Positions 13,201 through 24,880 of a stretch of DNA of 64,000 bases are shown here, piece after piece. The position numbers and the translations under genes are program-made. Under the pieces are notes generated by a model. The model did no database searches. It saw nothing but the letters and a program-made list of their open reading frames with translations, and had not been told where the DNA came from. Source of the DNA: Taeniopygia guttata (taxonomy: Eukaryota; Chordata; Aves; Passeriformes; Estrildidae); assembly GCF_048771995.1 (NCBI RefSeq), contig NC_133037.1:1369001-1433000 (forward strand), given 5' to 3'. The first letter of the stretch is position 1. The number at the start of each line of letters is the position of its first letter.

Positions 13201-14553
13201 AACTGGAAAGTTTTTAAGAGCAAAGTTCCCAGGTACCCAGTTTGAAAACCTTTTTCTAAAAGATGCTGTCAACAACAGCTGACCACGCTAATCCTCCCAA
13301 AATCAGACCTCTGTGGGGATCACTTTTGATTATTTTGTTCAGCAGGACAAGCCAGAAGCGGAGGCAGTAAAAATCTGTCAGACTTGGCACATTTATCCTG
13401 AGTTGACAGCGCAGGGAGGCCGCAGGGACTGAGGAGAACAGGTCTGCTCCTGCACATGTCACTCAGAGCATCCGTGGGTGTCCCCTGGCGTGGAGGGGAC
13501 ACTGCCCTCCCCAAGGCACTGATGACCACCAGAACCCCCTGGAAGTGCAGGACAGGAGGATTTTCACACCCTCCAAGTACCTGGCTCCCCTGGGTACAGC
13601 ACAATCACGCTGCTCGAAAGGCAATTGTGCTCCACAGACAAATACAACCATTACCCCACTATTTATTTATTTTAGATACGCCAGTGCCAAGAGCAACTGA
13701 TTTATACTAGATGAGGGGACGGCCCTAAGAGAACATTAGCAATTATTCTGTACATAATCCCAGTTTTAATGGCACTCTCACTGCCCTGCAAGAGGGGATT
13801 CCTGCAGGAAATTCATCCTGTTCCAGCTGAAACACAACAGCGTTACCCAGGGAGCATCATCCTCCTCCTCCCCTTAAACACTGCAGGAAAACAAAATTCC
13901 CTCTAGGTAAACTCACTTTAAAAAAAATCAAAGATGAAGCACTGATAAGCGTGGCATTATCTAGCAAAAATCAAGTCAGGTTTCTCCAAGCAGCTTAACT
14001 CGGGTGGCAGCAACATCAACAGCAGCAACCCAAGCTGTAAAAATAATGTTCTTTTCCACTAAGCTGAAGGTTCAAATTTTAACAGACAGAAGAACTTGCC
14101 AGGATACAAAAGAAATGTGAACTAAAAGTGGGCTGTACATTGAGAAATTAACTATATCTGCCCACAGACATAAAAAATTCCTGAAATATGAACACATTCT
14201 ACAGTATTTTTTTAAAGCCTTGAAAGCCTGAATCTTTATAATTCTGTTGGTGACTGTTTCCTCATGTCTATATCAAAGTTAGTGTCTCAGTATGTTTTCT
14301 ATACAGTTTATCTGCACAGGAAAACAAAAATAGATTCTGCTGGATTTCATGTGAAGTTCAAAAAACCGACCTACAAGTTTTTCTGCCAGCTCTGCTTTAT
14401 GGGGCTGGATCTGCATTAGCTAATTTCAGGCAGAGAATTAAAGCCAGGAAAAGCTGCTATTCAGCCCAAGAGTTTCAGCACTTCCCCCCTGCTCTGGTGA
14501 GCACCACACCACCAGGAGTTCGATCTTCTGACTGAACAGAAAGTGACACAGCT

Positions 14554-14687
14554 AAGAGTTCAATTCTGATTATTTCTTACTCCAGATCATCTTGTGTGTA
14601 TCTTCAAAACAAGGTGCATTAAGAGTTCAATTCTGATTATTTCTTACTCCAGATCATCTTGTGAGTATCTTCAAAACAAGCTGCATT
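14554..14687. repeat. Tandem duplication, two copies of a 67-bp unit
   Basis: Copies at 14554-14620 and 14621-14687 begin AAGAGTTCAATTCTGATTAT and differ at only a few bases, indicating a recent duplication. It lies in the ITPR1 intron. Confidence 0.9.
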
Positions 14688-15820
14688 TCCTACAGTGAAA
14701 AGGACTGAACAGAACTGGTTCTGAAAGGCAAAGGAAGGGTTTGGACAAGCCCTTGACCATGGTTTGTCCCCAAAGCCAAGGAGAAGCTCTGCAGACCCAG
14801 AACGGTTCCCACCAGCTCCCAGGACTTGTTGGATTTTAGGGCACAAACAGAACATATGCTCAGCCTAATGGCCTTAAATAAGCCAGAATAACTAGAATAT
14901 AGCCCCTGAAATTCAATTCTTTTTCTCATGAAAACGCATTTCACACGGCAGTTAAAGCAGGATTAACAGCGAAAACACCACGAAATCAAACCAACTGCTA
15001 ATATCAAACACCTAATGAGACAGCTGCCTTTTGAAAGGCTCAGAATGGGAAATGAACCGCTCTGTAAACATTTCACGCTCATTTCTCCCATCACTCATCT
15101 CACTCGCGATGCTAAGTCAGAAAAACCAGGTTTCAAGAGCAATGCTTGGAGTTTGCTTTCCTTGAAGAGCCCAGTCAAGGCCCCGTTTGAAGTCCCTCCT
15201 GGCAGGGACTGTTTGTGACAACATCCCTGCCATTCCTCATCCCCAGCATCTCTGAAAAGGCTTTTTCAAAGAATTCAAAGCTGCTTCCCTATTGCATGTC
15301 TCACACGTCTGCTTCGTGTGGGATTTTAATTCTTTACCCCATAATCCTGTTTGTAAAATAAACAAGCACAAATGTGTCTTATTGCCGACTGTTTTTCCCA
15401 GCAACTGGGATACAAATTACTGTGTCTTTCCAAGATGCTTCTAATGATGTTTAGAGCAAGAAAAAAGCTCCTTGCTGTGCCCTGCAGTCCCAGGATGCAC
15501 TCAGGTCTCTACTGGCAGATTTGCGCTGTGCTTTAGTGCTCAATTCAATAAACACTGGCAATTTTATATGTACTGCTACCAAAACTGGAGCACCACTTTA
15601 TCAAAGTCTTTTTCACTATCTCGGTCGTTTAAGAATAGAATCTCAAACTGTACTTAAGTGTTTCAACTTCATTACCGCCGACAGGAAATTCCAGAGGGAA
15701 AGTTTAATTCTGTTTCAGTTTTTGACAGAAGCAAGACCAGAGTTTAAGGGTAGAGAGACAACAAAGAAGCAAACACAAAGAGCTGCTTAATGGCATAAGC
15801 AGAATCATACAGAAATTAAT

Positions 15821-15968
15821 TAACAGAAATTAACAGAAATTAACAGAAATTAACAGAAATTAACAGAAATTAACAGAAATTAACAGAAATTAACAGAAAT
15901 TAACAGAAATTAACAGAAATTAACAGAAATTAACAGAAATTAACAGAAATTAACAGAAATTAACAGAA
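15821..15968. repeat. Perfect 10-bp tandem array (TAACAGAAAT), about 15 copies
   Basis: 148 bases repeat TAACAGAAAT without any interruption. One imperfect unit precedes it (15811). It lies in the ITPR1 intron. Confidence 0.97.
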
Positions 15969-17599
15969 GATCTGAGAACCCCCAAGAACAGGTAAGTCTG
16001 TGTTTGAATTAAATTGAATCGGTTCATTAATATTGGTAAATCAGGCCAAGCAAGTTAACATTTTTTAAATGCAACCAAACACTGTATTATCCTGAAAATC
16101 TAGTGCTTAGATAATCTGGTAAATCCAAATTTTACCAGATTACTTGGCTGGAAATTTGGCCCTACAGACTAATCAAGACTATGTGTTTTTTTGGATAACA
16201 CCCACAGAGCATTCTGTATTTTCACAGGTGCAGCCACCTTGAAAATCTGAACCCAAACCTGATGTTTCTCATTCAGTAAAAAAAGGAAGGTTTCCTCCCC
16301 GAGGACGCCAGGAAAGATTCCTAAGAATCCCATTAGAACAGCTGAAGAGGGGAGGAAGTGCTTTATTTAAAAGCTCACCCAGTGAATAATCACTGTACTG
16401 GGGCTGAGGACAGAGCTCTGTCATCTGCAAAGCTTCTGCTTAGCAAATCTGAAAGGAGCTGTTTGCACTCGCCAGGGACAGGAAAATAAAGAGATTTTGG
16501 GATGTGTGGGGCAGGCCATGTCCCGAACACCGGGATCCTCTCACCTGCTGCTGAGGGACAGCGCTGGGAGGGTTCAGCACTGCTCATTTTATGCACATGG
16601 AGCTCCATTTCAGAGATTACCCTTTAAAAAAAACCTATCAGCACAGTACATTTATCTACCACAGGATCTTGTTTTCCCTTCAGCTGCAACCTTTCATGTC
16701 CAGGAGGCTGCTGGCTGCCACACACGGGCGGCTGATGAACCGTTAGATTAAGGAGGAGAAATGCACTTTCGCAGACCAAGTATTTTTCCTCCTGACGCTT
16801 AAAATGCAGCAGATTTTTTTTTTTCTCCAATTTCCAGGCTGAACAGGCAAGATGGAGGCTGGGGAAGAGGGGAAGGAGGGAGCAGCACAGCACTGTGACT
16901 TTCTCAAGGACATGCAGCAGGTCAGAGTCGGGGCCCAGATCTGAATCCAGGTCTCCCAAATCCCCATCCAGCAGCTCACACTCCCCTCTGCTCCCAGGGG
17001 GGAGATCACTCACTGCACTTCTAATCAAGCACACGCTTCCCCTTCCTCTAAAAATAAGTAGGGAGAAGAGTGTAAACACACACAGCAAGATGAGGGCCGA
17101 GTTAATGACATTCTATTCATACTATTTGCCACTCCACAGATAAATAGATTTTTTTATCATATCAGTGACAAAGTTATTCCGAAGTCACTATTTCATAGGT
17201 GCAACAGCAGTTAAGAAAACAGATAAAGCAACTCATTTCGGTAACTTTAACCTCAATAAAACCTCAGTACAGGAAAGCAAATGTGCACAATGTTCTTTTC
17301 TCCTTAGAAAGGGCACTTGCTGTTTTTTTTTTTTAATTATTCGCCCAGTGCAACCAAACAAGCTAGATACAGAAAATTCAAGTCAAAAGGATGGAAATTT
17401 CACTCTGACAGCAATCCCTTACACAGCAGCCACTGACTGAGGTAAGAAACATGACTGACAGGTCCTATTGACAGGCATCTGCAAAGAGCTGGAAAAAGAA
17501 ACTCTATTAGAGACACACTGTCAGGGGAAAAAGAACATTTTTTTTGTTCCAAACTAAGTATGACCTGACAGCATCTTCCTAATCCTGTTAAAAGTAAGG

Positions 17600-18480
17600 A
17601 GCACTTGCTGAAGCTGATACTTCCTGAAGTCCATCCTTGCTGGCTCCAGCCCTGCTGGGAGGAGGCAGCCTGGACGTCAGCTTCTGGACGAGGCCCCGAT
17701 GAGCACACAATGTTTTCCAGCCTATTTCTATCAGGAGAGAGCTGGAACACGCCACAAGGACCAGGACAACCAAAGTCATGGGGAAAGAGAGCAAGCTTGG
17801 TTTATTACACCAGCTGGAGCTTGGCCAAGGAAGGAGGATGGCCAGGGAAGAAGAGGGCATGGGGCAGCCCCAATGTCACTTTGTGTGGCCAGCTATCTGC
17901 TGAGGGCTCAGCGCAGCAGGGGCTGGTTCCTGCACCCCACATCAACCCTCGGCACCCCTCAGCAAACCCAACGCTCGCTGAACCCAGCGGTTTCCTCGCC
18001 TGTGCCCCCATGGAGCAGCCTCCATCCCCCTGCAGCTGCTCATTCCCCATCCCCAGCGCACCTCGGCGGGGGCTCCCTCTCCTCCATGGTGGGCCCGCTG
18101 TCGGTCTCCAGGGCTGGGCTGGGCAGGGTGTCCCCTGGCACGGCTGGGTCCCCTCTGGCAGAGAAGCTGAGGCCGGTGTCCCGCTGGGCAGCCCTGCAGG
18201 CTCCGAGGGCTGCGCTGTCCCCGAGGCAAGGCAGGACCTCCGTGCGCCGCTCGGCCCTCCCGGACACCTCCGCTGGCTCCCGGCTCTGGATAAAACCTCA
18301 GCGCCAGGGACAACCAGCCCAAGAGGAGGAGCCACTGCCAGCACACCATGAGCACGTGTGGAGAGCCACTGGTGGCCAAGGGACCTACTTTGAGCTCCAA
18401 AGCCCCGATGGGCCGGGCTGCGTTACAGATGAAGGCTCCAGTTCCCAGGCTGGCTTGTACCTGTTGGCCTCCCAACTGTA
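17600..18480. other. Unassigned GC- and CpG-enriched block in the ITPR1 intron
   Basis: This block of about 0.9 kb has much higher GC and CpG than its flanks, with the densest part at 18040-18290. All three minus-strand frames and two plus-strand frames are open over several hundred bases. One minus-strand frame from an ATG at 18349 begins MVCWQWLLLLGWLSLALR, like a signal peptide. No protein family is recognised. It may be an intragenic CpG island, an exon of an unknown transcript or chance open frames. Confidence 0.4.
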
Positions 18481-19141
18481 ATTTTCCAGAAGGCAAAGGT
18501 TCAAAATACTGAACACCACCCACGAGCATTAGCATCCGAATCTGCTGAACGCTTAAGAGAGGAGCAGCCAAGGATTGCAGAATTATTTAGTTATTTTAAT
18601 CAGAAGTTCTCAATTAACCCTTCGGATCAAGCGCCATCAGCCAGCTGAGGTCGAGCCTGCATCTGTGGCCGTGTGTTTCTCCTTGGAGTGGGGGGCAGAT
18701 GGGACAGAGCTGGACTGCAAACAAAGCTTTCTTCTTCACAACTTCTTGGCAGATTTCTGAATTTCTGGAGAGGTGGACAGGGTGGGCCAAGGCACAAAAG
18801 AAATGTTTATACAAGTTTCACGCAAAACTGCTCCTAAGCAATTGCATAAAATAAAAAACAAAGTATAGCCTTTGAGCAGCAGCCCTTTTTGGCCTCCTAT
18901 GATCAGAAATGTCTTCTATGTGCACACTCAGAGACTATCATCTTCTGACCACAGAAGATCATGCAGCAGATGAGCAGAGGATGAACTGCCTGTGTCCACT
19001 GTGATACTGGCTTCAACCAACCAAGCCTCTTCCCTTAGAGCTCAGCATCACATTAGTGCAGAAGCAGATGCATTACCTAATATCTTAACCCAGAAACATC
19101 TGGAATTTCCATTTCTCAGAGCTACTCCCCCTCCTTTGAGC

Positions 19142-19250
19142 ACAGACTGGTTTGGCTAGAAAAGGACCTGAAAGATCATCTTGTTCCACTCCCTTCCACT
19201 AGAGCAGGTTGCTCCTGCCCAGTGTGGCCTTGGACACTTCCAGGGAAGAT
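19142..19250 (-). mobile_element. CR1 LINE 3'-end fragment
   Basis: Contains AAGATCATCTTGTTCCACTC and CCTTGGACACTTCCAGGGA, diverged CR1 tail in reverse orientation. Confidence 0.78.
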
Positions 19251-19589
19251 GATCAGTGAGATACGAACACTCAGCTTCCTGCAGCACTCTTCATGTTGGG
19301 AGTTCTGGCACGTGAGGATGCAATCACATTGCCACAAGCAACAAATCCCCAAGTACCACAGACCTCCGTGCACATTTCCAACCCATTTTCTCTCCAGAGG
19401 GTTAACTTGCTCAGATATCAATTGGCATTTTATTCTCCATAGAACGCTGCTAGGAAGTTCTGATCCAAGTTTTGACAACCAAAACCACAAGCATGAAAAT
19501 GAAACTCCTCTGAGTTTGGAATCCACAGCTGAATGTTGCAGCTTTCCTCGCTTGAATTACAGTTCCTGTAGTTTCTATTTCATCTTTTT

Positions 19590-19775
19590 CACAGAATACA
19601 ATCCCAGAATGGTTTGTGTTGGAAGGAACCATGGAGATCATCTCATTGCACCCCCTGCCATGGGCAGGGACACCTTCCACTACTCCACATTGCTCCAAGC
19701 CCTGTCCAGCCTGGCCTTGGACACTTCCAGGGATGAAGCAGCCATGGCTTTTCCCAGCAAACTTGGTCCCATAAA
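19590..19775 (-). mobile_element. CR1 LINE 3'-end fragment
   Basis: Starts with CAGAATACAATCCCAGAATG and carries GGGCAGGGACACCTTCCACT. It is one of the clearest CR1 tails here. Confidence 0.9.
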
Positions 19776-20726
19776 CCACAAGTGCCCTGAAGACCTGGAA
19801 ATTCTTTCTCAAGTACAGCACAAGCAAGAATCACACAAGGAGCCTCTGGCTGCCCTCTGCCCATCTAACAAGTACTTGCAGCACCCTGGAAAGAGGGATC
19901 TGCCTCCATCCCCAACCACTGCTCGTGCCAAGCCAGAGAGTGAGGCAATAATTGCTGTAGTCCTTCTGTAGTGTCCGTGGGGAGCAGAAATCAGACAGGA
20001 ATACCGAGCCAGATCAAAGCTCGTGCAGTTCTGGCACCCAGGCTCCTGCAGCAGCCTCCAGGAGAGCTCGGTGGAAGGGCACACGCTTGGAACAGCCGTG
20101 GGCACAGCCAGCACCCAGCCCTGCAGCACAGGGACACTCTACAGCTCTTCCAGCCTCTAAAGCAGCACCCGTCCCCATCCAGCACAGGCCACTGGATAAA
20201 ACTGGGCAGCTTTTGACACCCCAGATTTTGATTCTCACACACAAACAGCACAAAAAAAAGGCTCCAGGCCACCCAAGCACCTTCACTTCCTGTTGCTATC
20301 TTAGCAGAAGACACTAATTTGGGACATACAGTATGTAGATCTTCAGGAACCAGGATTTACACCAGTCTCATTGTGGCAGAGATGTTACATTTACATAACC
20401 TTCCAGCAGCACATGATTTTCTGCCTCTAAACCCTTTGGTCTCCATAAGCTGCTTTGCTGAGGCCGCCTTCCCTCACACTCACCCACGGGCGAGCCAGCA
20501 GCTCGTCTACCAGCTACTACAGAGCCACTACCCTCATCCCACCTCCCACGGGAGCCTGAGATTCCTCCTGGCTTTAAGACAATCCTACAACTACAACTAT
20601 CTTGTATTTATGGGGTAATCATGTCTCAAAGACTCCCAGTACACTTTGCAAGTTGACACATCAGATATTCCAAAGGAGTCTGCTGTGCACTGGGGAACCA
20701 CCACAGCCAACAAACCAGGCAGGATC

Positions 20727-21265
20727 ACAGGGTCATGGAAGCTGGAAAAGACCTTCCAGGTATTGAGCTGAACTGATAGCACTGTGCCCACCCAACCAGG
20801 CCAGGCAGAGCCACATCTGCTCAGCCTTTGAACATCTGCAGGGATGGGAACCCCACTGCTTCCCCAGGCAGCCCATTTCAGTGTTTGATTACCTTTTCAA
20901 GTGAGGTTTTTTTTCCCCAGCCCAACCTGGGGCCATTCCCTCTCCTCCTGTCCCTGATGCCTGGGGGCAGAGCCCATCCCCACCTGGCTGTCCCCTCCTG
21001 GCAGGAGCTGTGCAGAGCCACAAGGTCCCCCCTGAGCTCCTTTTCTCCAGGCTGAGCCCCTTCCCAGCTGCTCCTGACCCTTCCCCAGCTCCATTCCCAT
21101 CTCTGGACACACTCCAGCCCCTCAATATTTTTCTTGCACTGAGGGTCCCAGAGCCGCCCCCAAGACTGGAGGTGCCAGGCACTGGCACTGATGCCACACC
21201 AGTGCTGGGACAGCTCAGGTGACACTGGTCTCTTGCCTGCCTGGGCACAAATGAGCCCAGGTGGC
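20727..21265 (-). mobile_element. Longer CR1 LINE fragment including the end of ORF2
   Basis: About 540 bp. Read on the minus strand it retains CR1 ORF2 C-terminal phrases such as GLECVQR, EKELRGDLVAL and RRRGNGPRL, followed by the CR1 3' end. It lies in the ITPR1 intron. The 294-codon minus-strand ORF over it is CR1 sequence joined to unrelated flank, not a host gene. Confidence 0.85.
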
Positions 21266-21892
21266 CAAGAGCAGCTACACCTGCTCCAAGAGCTCATCAG
21301 AACAAGCAGCACCTGCTCTTGTGATGGCTCCAATTCAAGGGCAGGTACCAGACAAGGGCTCAGGAGATCTGGGATCTGCTTTAATCCTGCTTGACAGCAC
21401 TGAACAAGAAGTTCCACCTCAATGCTGTCCATTTCAGCATTTACCAGGAGAGACCAGCTCATCTGACAAGAAGCAGCCAAAGGGAGCTTCTGCTTCCAGA
21501 ACAGACTTCTGGACCACCCCAATTTGACCAGCCCCTGGGGCTCTCCCCTTTTCTCTGACACACATACAGTACTGGAGGAGCTGGATCCCCAAAAGCCACC
21601 CCAAACCAGCCACCCCTGCAGGTGCCCTGTTCTCGTGCTTGTCACGCTGTCAGGGACATTCAGTGCTGTCCTTAGCAGAGGAGTTACTACAAAATCAGAG
21701 CAAGACCTCACACCACACAGCAGCAGCACAGCGTGGTTTGCAACTCTCCCTCTAGGCTGCAACAGCCTCTCTTGTGAGCTGCCAGAACTTGAGATTATTT
21801 CTTCCCCTTAACTCAATTTGTGCATTTTCTAGACTACACTACACCAAAATTGTTGAGGGAGCGTGAGAGGATTGGTGCTGCTGTGGGTAACA

Positions 21893-22100
21893 TCATGTTA
21901 CAGAACCACCGAGGCTGGAAAAGACTCCCAGGATCATCGAGTCCAAGCTGTGCCCAATCCTCCCCTTGTCCCCAGCCCAGACACTGAGAGCCACATCCAA
22001 GTGCTGCTTGGACACCTCCAGGGATGGGGATTCCACAGCCTCCCTGGGCAGCCAATGCCCTGACAGCCCTTTCAGTGAGAATTCCTCCCAAAATTACACT
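21893..22100 (-). mobile_element. CR1 LINE 3'-end fragment
   Basis: Contains ACAGAACCACCGAGGCTGGA, GGATCATCGAGTCCAA and GACACCTCCAGGGATGGGGA, all CR1 tail landmarks in reverse. Confidence 0.88.
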
Positions 22101-23491
22101 TCTCATTTACAACCAGAGATCACAACTGTCCCCTACAGCCCCTCCACTCTGTTCATCAGTTTTCATCAGTCCCAGGACAGTTCCATTCATCCAAACCTGC
22201 AGCTCCACCAACCACCATAAAAGAAATAAACCAAATGCTCCCCCTCCTGTGCTCTTCACTAAGGCCTCCTCCACCCTCCAACGATGGTGTTCAGGATTAG
22301 CACATCTCATAAAAACCATTTCCCCGAGCTAAGCTCCGCCCTATGATTGCAAGGGCAAAGCAAACTTACTCCTGTTTGTTTACTTCCTAATTTATGAAAC
22401 CTGGTAAGAGGAAACTATTTTCAAGGCTTAATCAACACTGCAAAACAAGCAGATGGTGGGAAAAACCCTCATCTAAGCAAACATTTTAATCTTGGGGAAA
22501 TAAGGTATTTTAACAAGAAAAACCCCTGTTATTGACAAACAAGAGGAGGCTTAAAGAAAACATTAGAAATAATCAGCTCAGCATCAGCTTGTTTTGAAAC
22601 ACACTAGAACGGTGTTTTTGTTTTCACAGTGATTCCTTGTTTTGGTTTAGGCACAGGGAGCACTACAGCTTCACACCAGCTCAAGCTGCTGAGTCCCACG
22701 GTGCTCAATTCCGTTTTTTCACCAAGTGTCCTGTGAACCCTGAACTTCTGGCCTGATGGATGCCAGCAGTGTTCTCCACTCACTGAACAGCCAAAGCTCT
22801 GCACTCTGCAATGCTGCTGCTGCTTCCACCAGCACAACCACCAGGCATCCAGACCATGGGATACATGCTGTGCGAGGAAATTGGTGTAAATCAAGGTACA
22901 GAAAAGAGCCAAAGAGAAATCCAGAGCCTGGTAGCCCATGAAGCGGCCCCAGAGGAAGCACTGGGGGAAGGAAGGGATATTGGCCTCCCATGGCATCCCG
23001 CACTGCCACAGCTGAGCCCTGCAAGGAAAACAGCTCCACCATGGGCCTCAGAGCCAGCCAACCCTCCTGCTCAACACGGCTGCAAGTCCTGGGACAGCAG
23101 GCTCATCTCTGAGCCCAGGAAAACAGCCTCAAAGGCAAATAGCTAAATGCACTTCAAGAAATAAAACACGTGTGCAGGTACCGACCCTCACTAATAAATA
23201 AAACCAGCAGCTCCCACACACGCTACCCCCTACACGACTTGCAGTCACTAAATCTTCATCAGGCAAAGATCTGGATTGTATTAGCCACGTTCTCCCTTCC
23301 TAATTTGTGAGCAGCAGGACCGCAGCCCAATCCATCTGCTGAGCAGGCACAGAACCGTGGCACGGCGATAAACTCAACTCCAGCCTTTCACCTGTTGGAT
23401 GGATGGAGTCTTTTCAGCCAAACTCCGGCAGGCAGAGCGAACCCACCTGGGGCAGGGAGGGGAGGGCTGAGGCAGCTGCAGCCGCCGCACG

Positions 23492-23670
23492 GAGCATTCC
23501 CTGCGGGAACAGCGAGGGCACAGCCAGCCCTGCCCCGCCGGAGCAGCCCCGAGCATTCCCTGCGGGAACAGCGAGGGCACAGCCAGCCCTGCCCCGCCGG
23601 AGCAGCCCCGAGCATTCCCTGCGGGAACAGAGCGGGGCACAGCCAGCCCTGCCCCGCCGGAGCAGCCCCG
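23492..23670. repeat. Three tandem copies of a 59-bp GC-rich unit
   Basis: Copies start at 23492, 23551 and 23610 with GAGCATTCCCTGCGGGAACA. They are nearly identical and lie in the ITPR1 CpG island, on the intron side of exon 1. Confidence 0.93.
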
Positions 23671-24318
23671 CACATCCCGCAGCACCGCACCACGCCGGGA
23701 AGCACTCGGCATTGTGGCAAATCCCACGTACACGCACGGGGAATGCACATGTGCCCCCACCCCTTCCCCCGCCGAGGTCCAGTCATTGTAGTCCAGGAAA
23801 CAACCAAATATTTGGCCTGTCAGGCCAGTCACCGGGACCCTCCGAAACATCCACCCACAGCCGCCCGCTTTTTGACCATGTAAGAGGAAGATCGCCCATA
23901 GCCAAGTCCCCATCGGCGCTCACAAGTGTTTACATAACACCAAACATCCCTCGCAGCCGAGCCCCGAGCACGGGGGCAAAACCACGGGGAAAGTTGGAGC
24001 GGAGGCGCAGCCCCAGCGCCGAGCCCGCGGTGGGCCGGGGGACGGGACCGCGCTCCGGCAGCGCTGCGGGACCGCCGGGACGGCCGAGGGGTCTCTGCCC
24101 GGTCCTGCATGCCCGGGCATCCCCACCGAGCACGGAAATGCATCCCTGCACGGCAGCGGGCCGCATGCCCCGGTATCCCCGCCTAGCAACGGGCTGCATC
24201 CCCGGCTATCCCCGCCCAGCACCGAGCCGCATCCCTCGGGCTGCGGGACGGGGCTGCCCCGACGGCCGCTCACCGCCTCCTTCCCTGCCCAGCCGTGCCC
24301 GCTCTCTCCCGGCCGTAC

Positions 24319-24436
24319 CTGGCTCCGGAGGCGGCGGGGCGGGCTATGGATGGCTCGGCAGCTCCATTTCGGCGGCGGTCCCGTTCCCGGAGGCTGCGTC
24401 CGCCGCCGCCTTAGCTGCGCGTCCACATGGTCACTG
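24319..24436 (-). other. ITPR1: Probable ITPR1 non-coding first exon
   Basis: The exon lies in a CpG island just downstream (minus strand) of a CTATTTAA TATA-like box. It ends at a good donor, CCAG followed by GTACGG (24318-24313). The right edge is a guess, set about 25-30 bases below the TATA-like box. A tiny upstream ORF (MWTRS then stop) would start at 24428 if transcription begins upstream of it. The intron to the start-codon exon at 10292 would be about 14 kb. Additional UTR exons within that intron cannot be ruled out. Confidence 0.6.
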
Positions 24437-24459
24437 CGCTCCGCGCCCGCCGCTGCGCC

Positions 24460-24467
24460 TTAAATAG
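24460..24467 (-). promoter_or_regulatory. TATA-like box of the ITPR1 promoter
   Basis: On the minus strand this reads CTATTTAA inside otherwise GC-rich DNA, about 140 bases upstream of the exon-1 donor. The position fits a core promoter starting near 24435. No transcript data are available here. Confidence 0.45.
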
Positions 24468-24474
24468 CCCGGGA

Positions 24475-24554
24475 GGCACGCTGGGTAACCGAGTCCCGCC
24501 GCCGCCGCGCCGCCGCGGGGGCGCGTCCCGCAGGACTACAACTCCCAGCGTGCC
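24475..24554. promoter_or_regulatory. Opposed ZNF143/THAP11-like promoter motifs
   Basis: The plus strand at 24535-24552 reads ACTACAACTCCCAGCGTG, which fits the vertebrate promoter motif ACTACAnnTCCCA bound by ZNF143/THAP11. At 24475-24485 the sequence is the reverse complement of its right half (CCCAGCGTGCC). The two copies face each other about 50-60 bases apart, immediately upstream of the ITPR1 TATA-like box. Such motifs are typical of CpG-island promoters. Confidence 0.55.
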
Positions 24555-24598
24555 CCGCGCCGCGCTCCGGCGGGGGCAGCGGACAGCGGAGACCCACC

Positions 24599-24880
24599 GG
24601 GTCCGTGCGGTCAGTGCGGTCCCTGGTGGGGATGGACCCCCGGGTCTGTGCGGTCACTGATGGAGACAGATCCCTGGGTCCGTGTGGTCCTTGGTGGGGA
24701 TGGACCCCCGGGTCCGTGCGGTCAGTGATAGAAATAGATCCCCGGGTCCGTGCGGTCACTGATGGAGACAGATCCCCAGGTCCGTGCGGTAGGGACGGGG
24801 ATGGACCCCCGGGTCCGTGCGGTCAGGGACGGGGATGGAGCCTCTCTGTCCGTGCGGTCACTGATGGGGGCGAACCCCAC
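24599..24880. repeat. GC-rich minisatellite, unit about 34-36 bp
   Basis: About eight units begin GGGTCCGTGCGGTCA, alternating with GATGGAGACAGATCCC- and GGGGATGGACCCCCG-type halves. It lies just upstream of the ITPR1 promoter. Confidence 0.9.

Larger units (their letters stand above)
10293..24318 (-). other. ITPR1 first intron (5'UTR intron)
   Basis: About 14 kb. It holds the 67-bp duplication, the 10-bp array, the GC-rich block at 17.6-18.5 kb and four CR1 fragments (19.1-22.1 kb). A further non-coding exon may lie here but could not be located from sequence alone. Confidence 0.65.
23440..24880. promoter_or_regulatory. CpG island of the ITPR1 promoter
   Basis: CpG is dense over about 1.4 kb, in contrast to the AT-rich flanks. 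The island covers the proposed exon 1, the promoter, a 59-bp triplicated repeat on its gene side and a 34-36-bp minisatellite on its upstream side. Long overlapping ORFs here on both strands follow from the high GC content and are not gene calls. Confidence 0.85.

Noticed and set aside
15821-15968. CRISPR-like array
   Set aside because: Direct tandem units without spacers in an animal genome; it is a minisatellite.
17605-18571. Gene call on the 248-260-codon plus-strand ORFs or the 209-codon minus-strand ORF
   Set aside because: Open in many frames at once because of GC content, with no recognised domain; kept only as an unassigned block.
20878-21762. 294-codon minus-strand ORF in the ITPR1 intron
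   Set aside because: Its C-terminal part is a CR1 ORF2 remnant and the rest has no family resemblance.
23403-24467. 354-codon plus-strand ORF over the ITPR1 CpG island
   Set aside because: It covers a 59-bp triplication and the antisense of the ITPR1 exon and promoter; composition is repeat- and CpG-driven and no protein family is recognisable.
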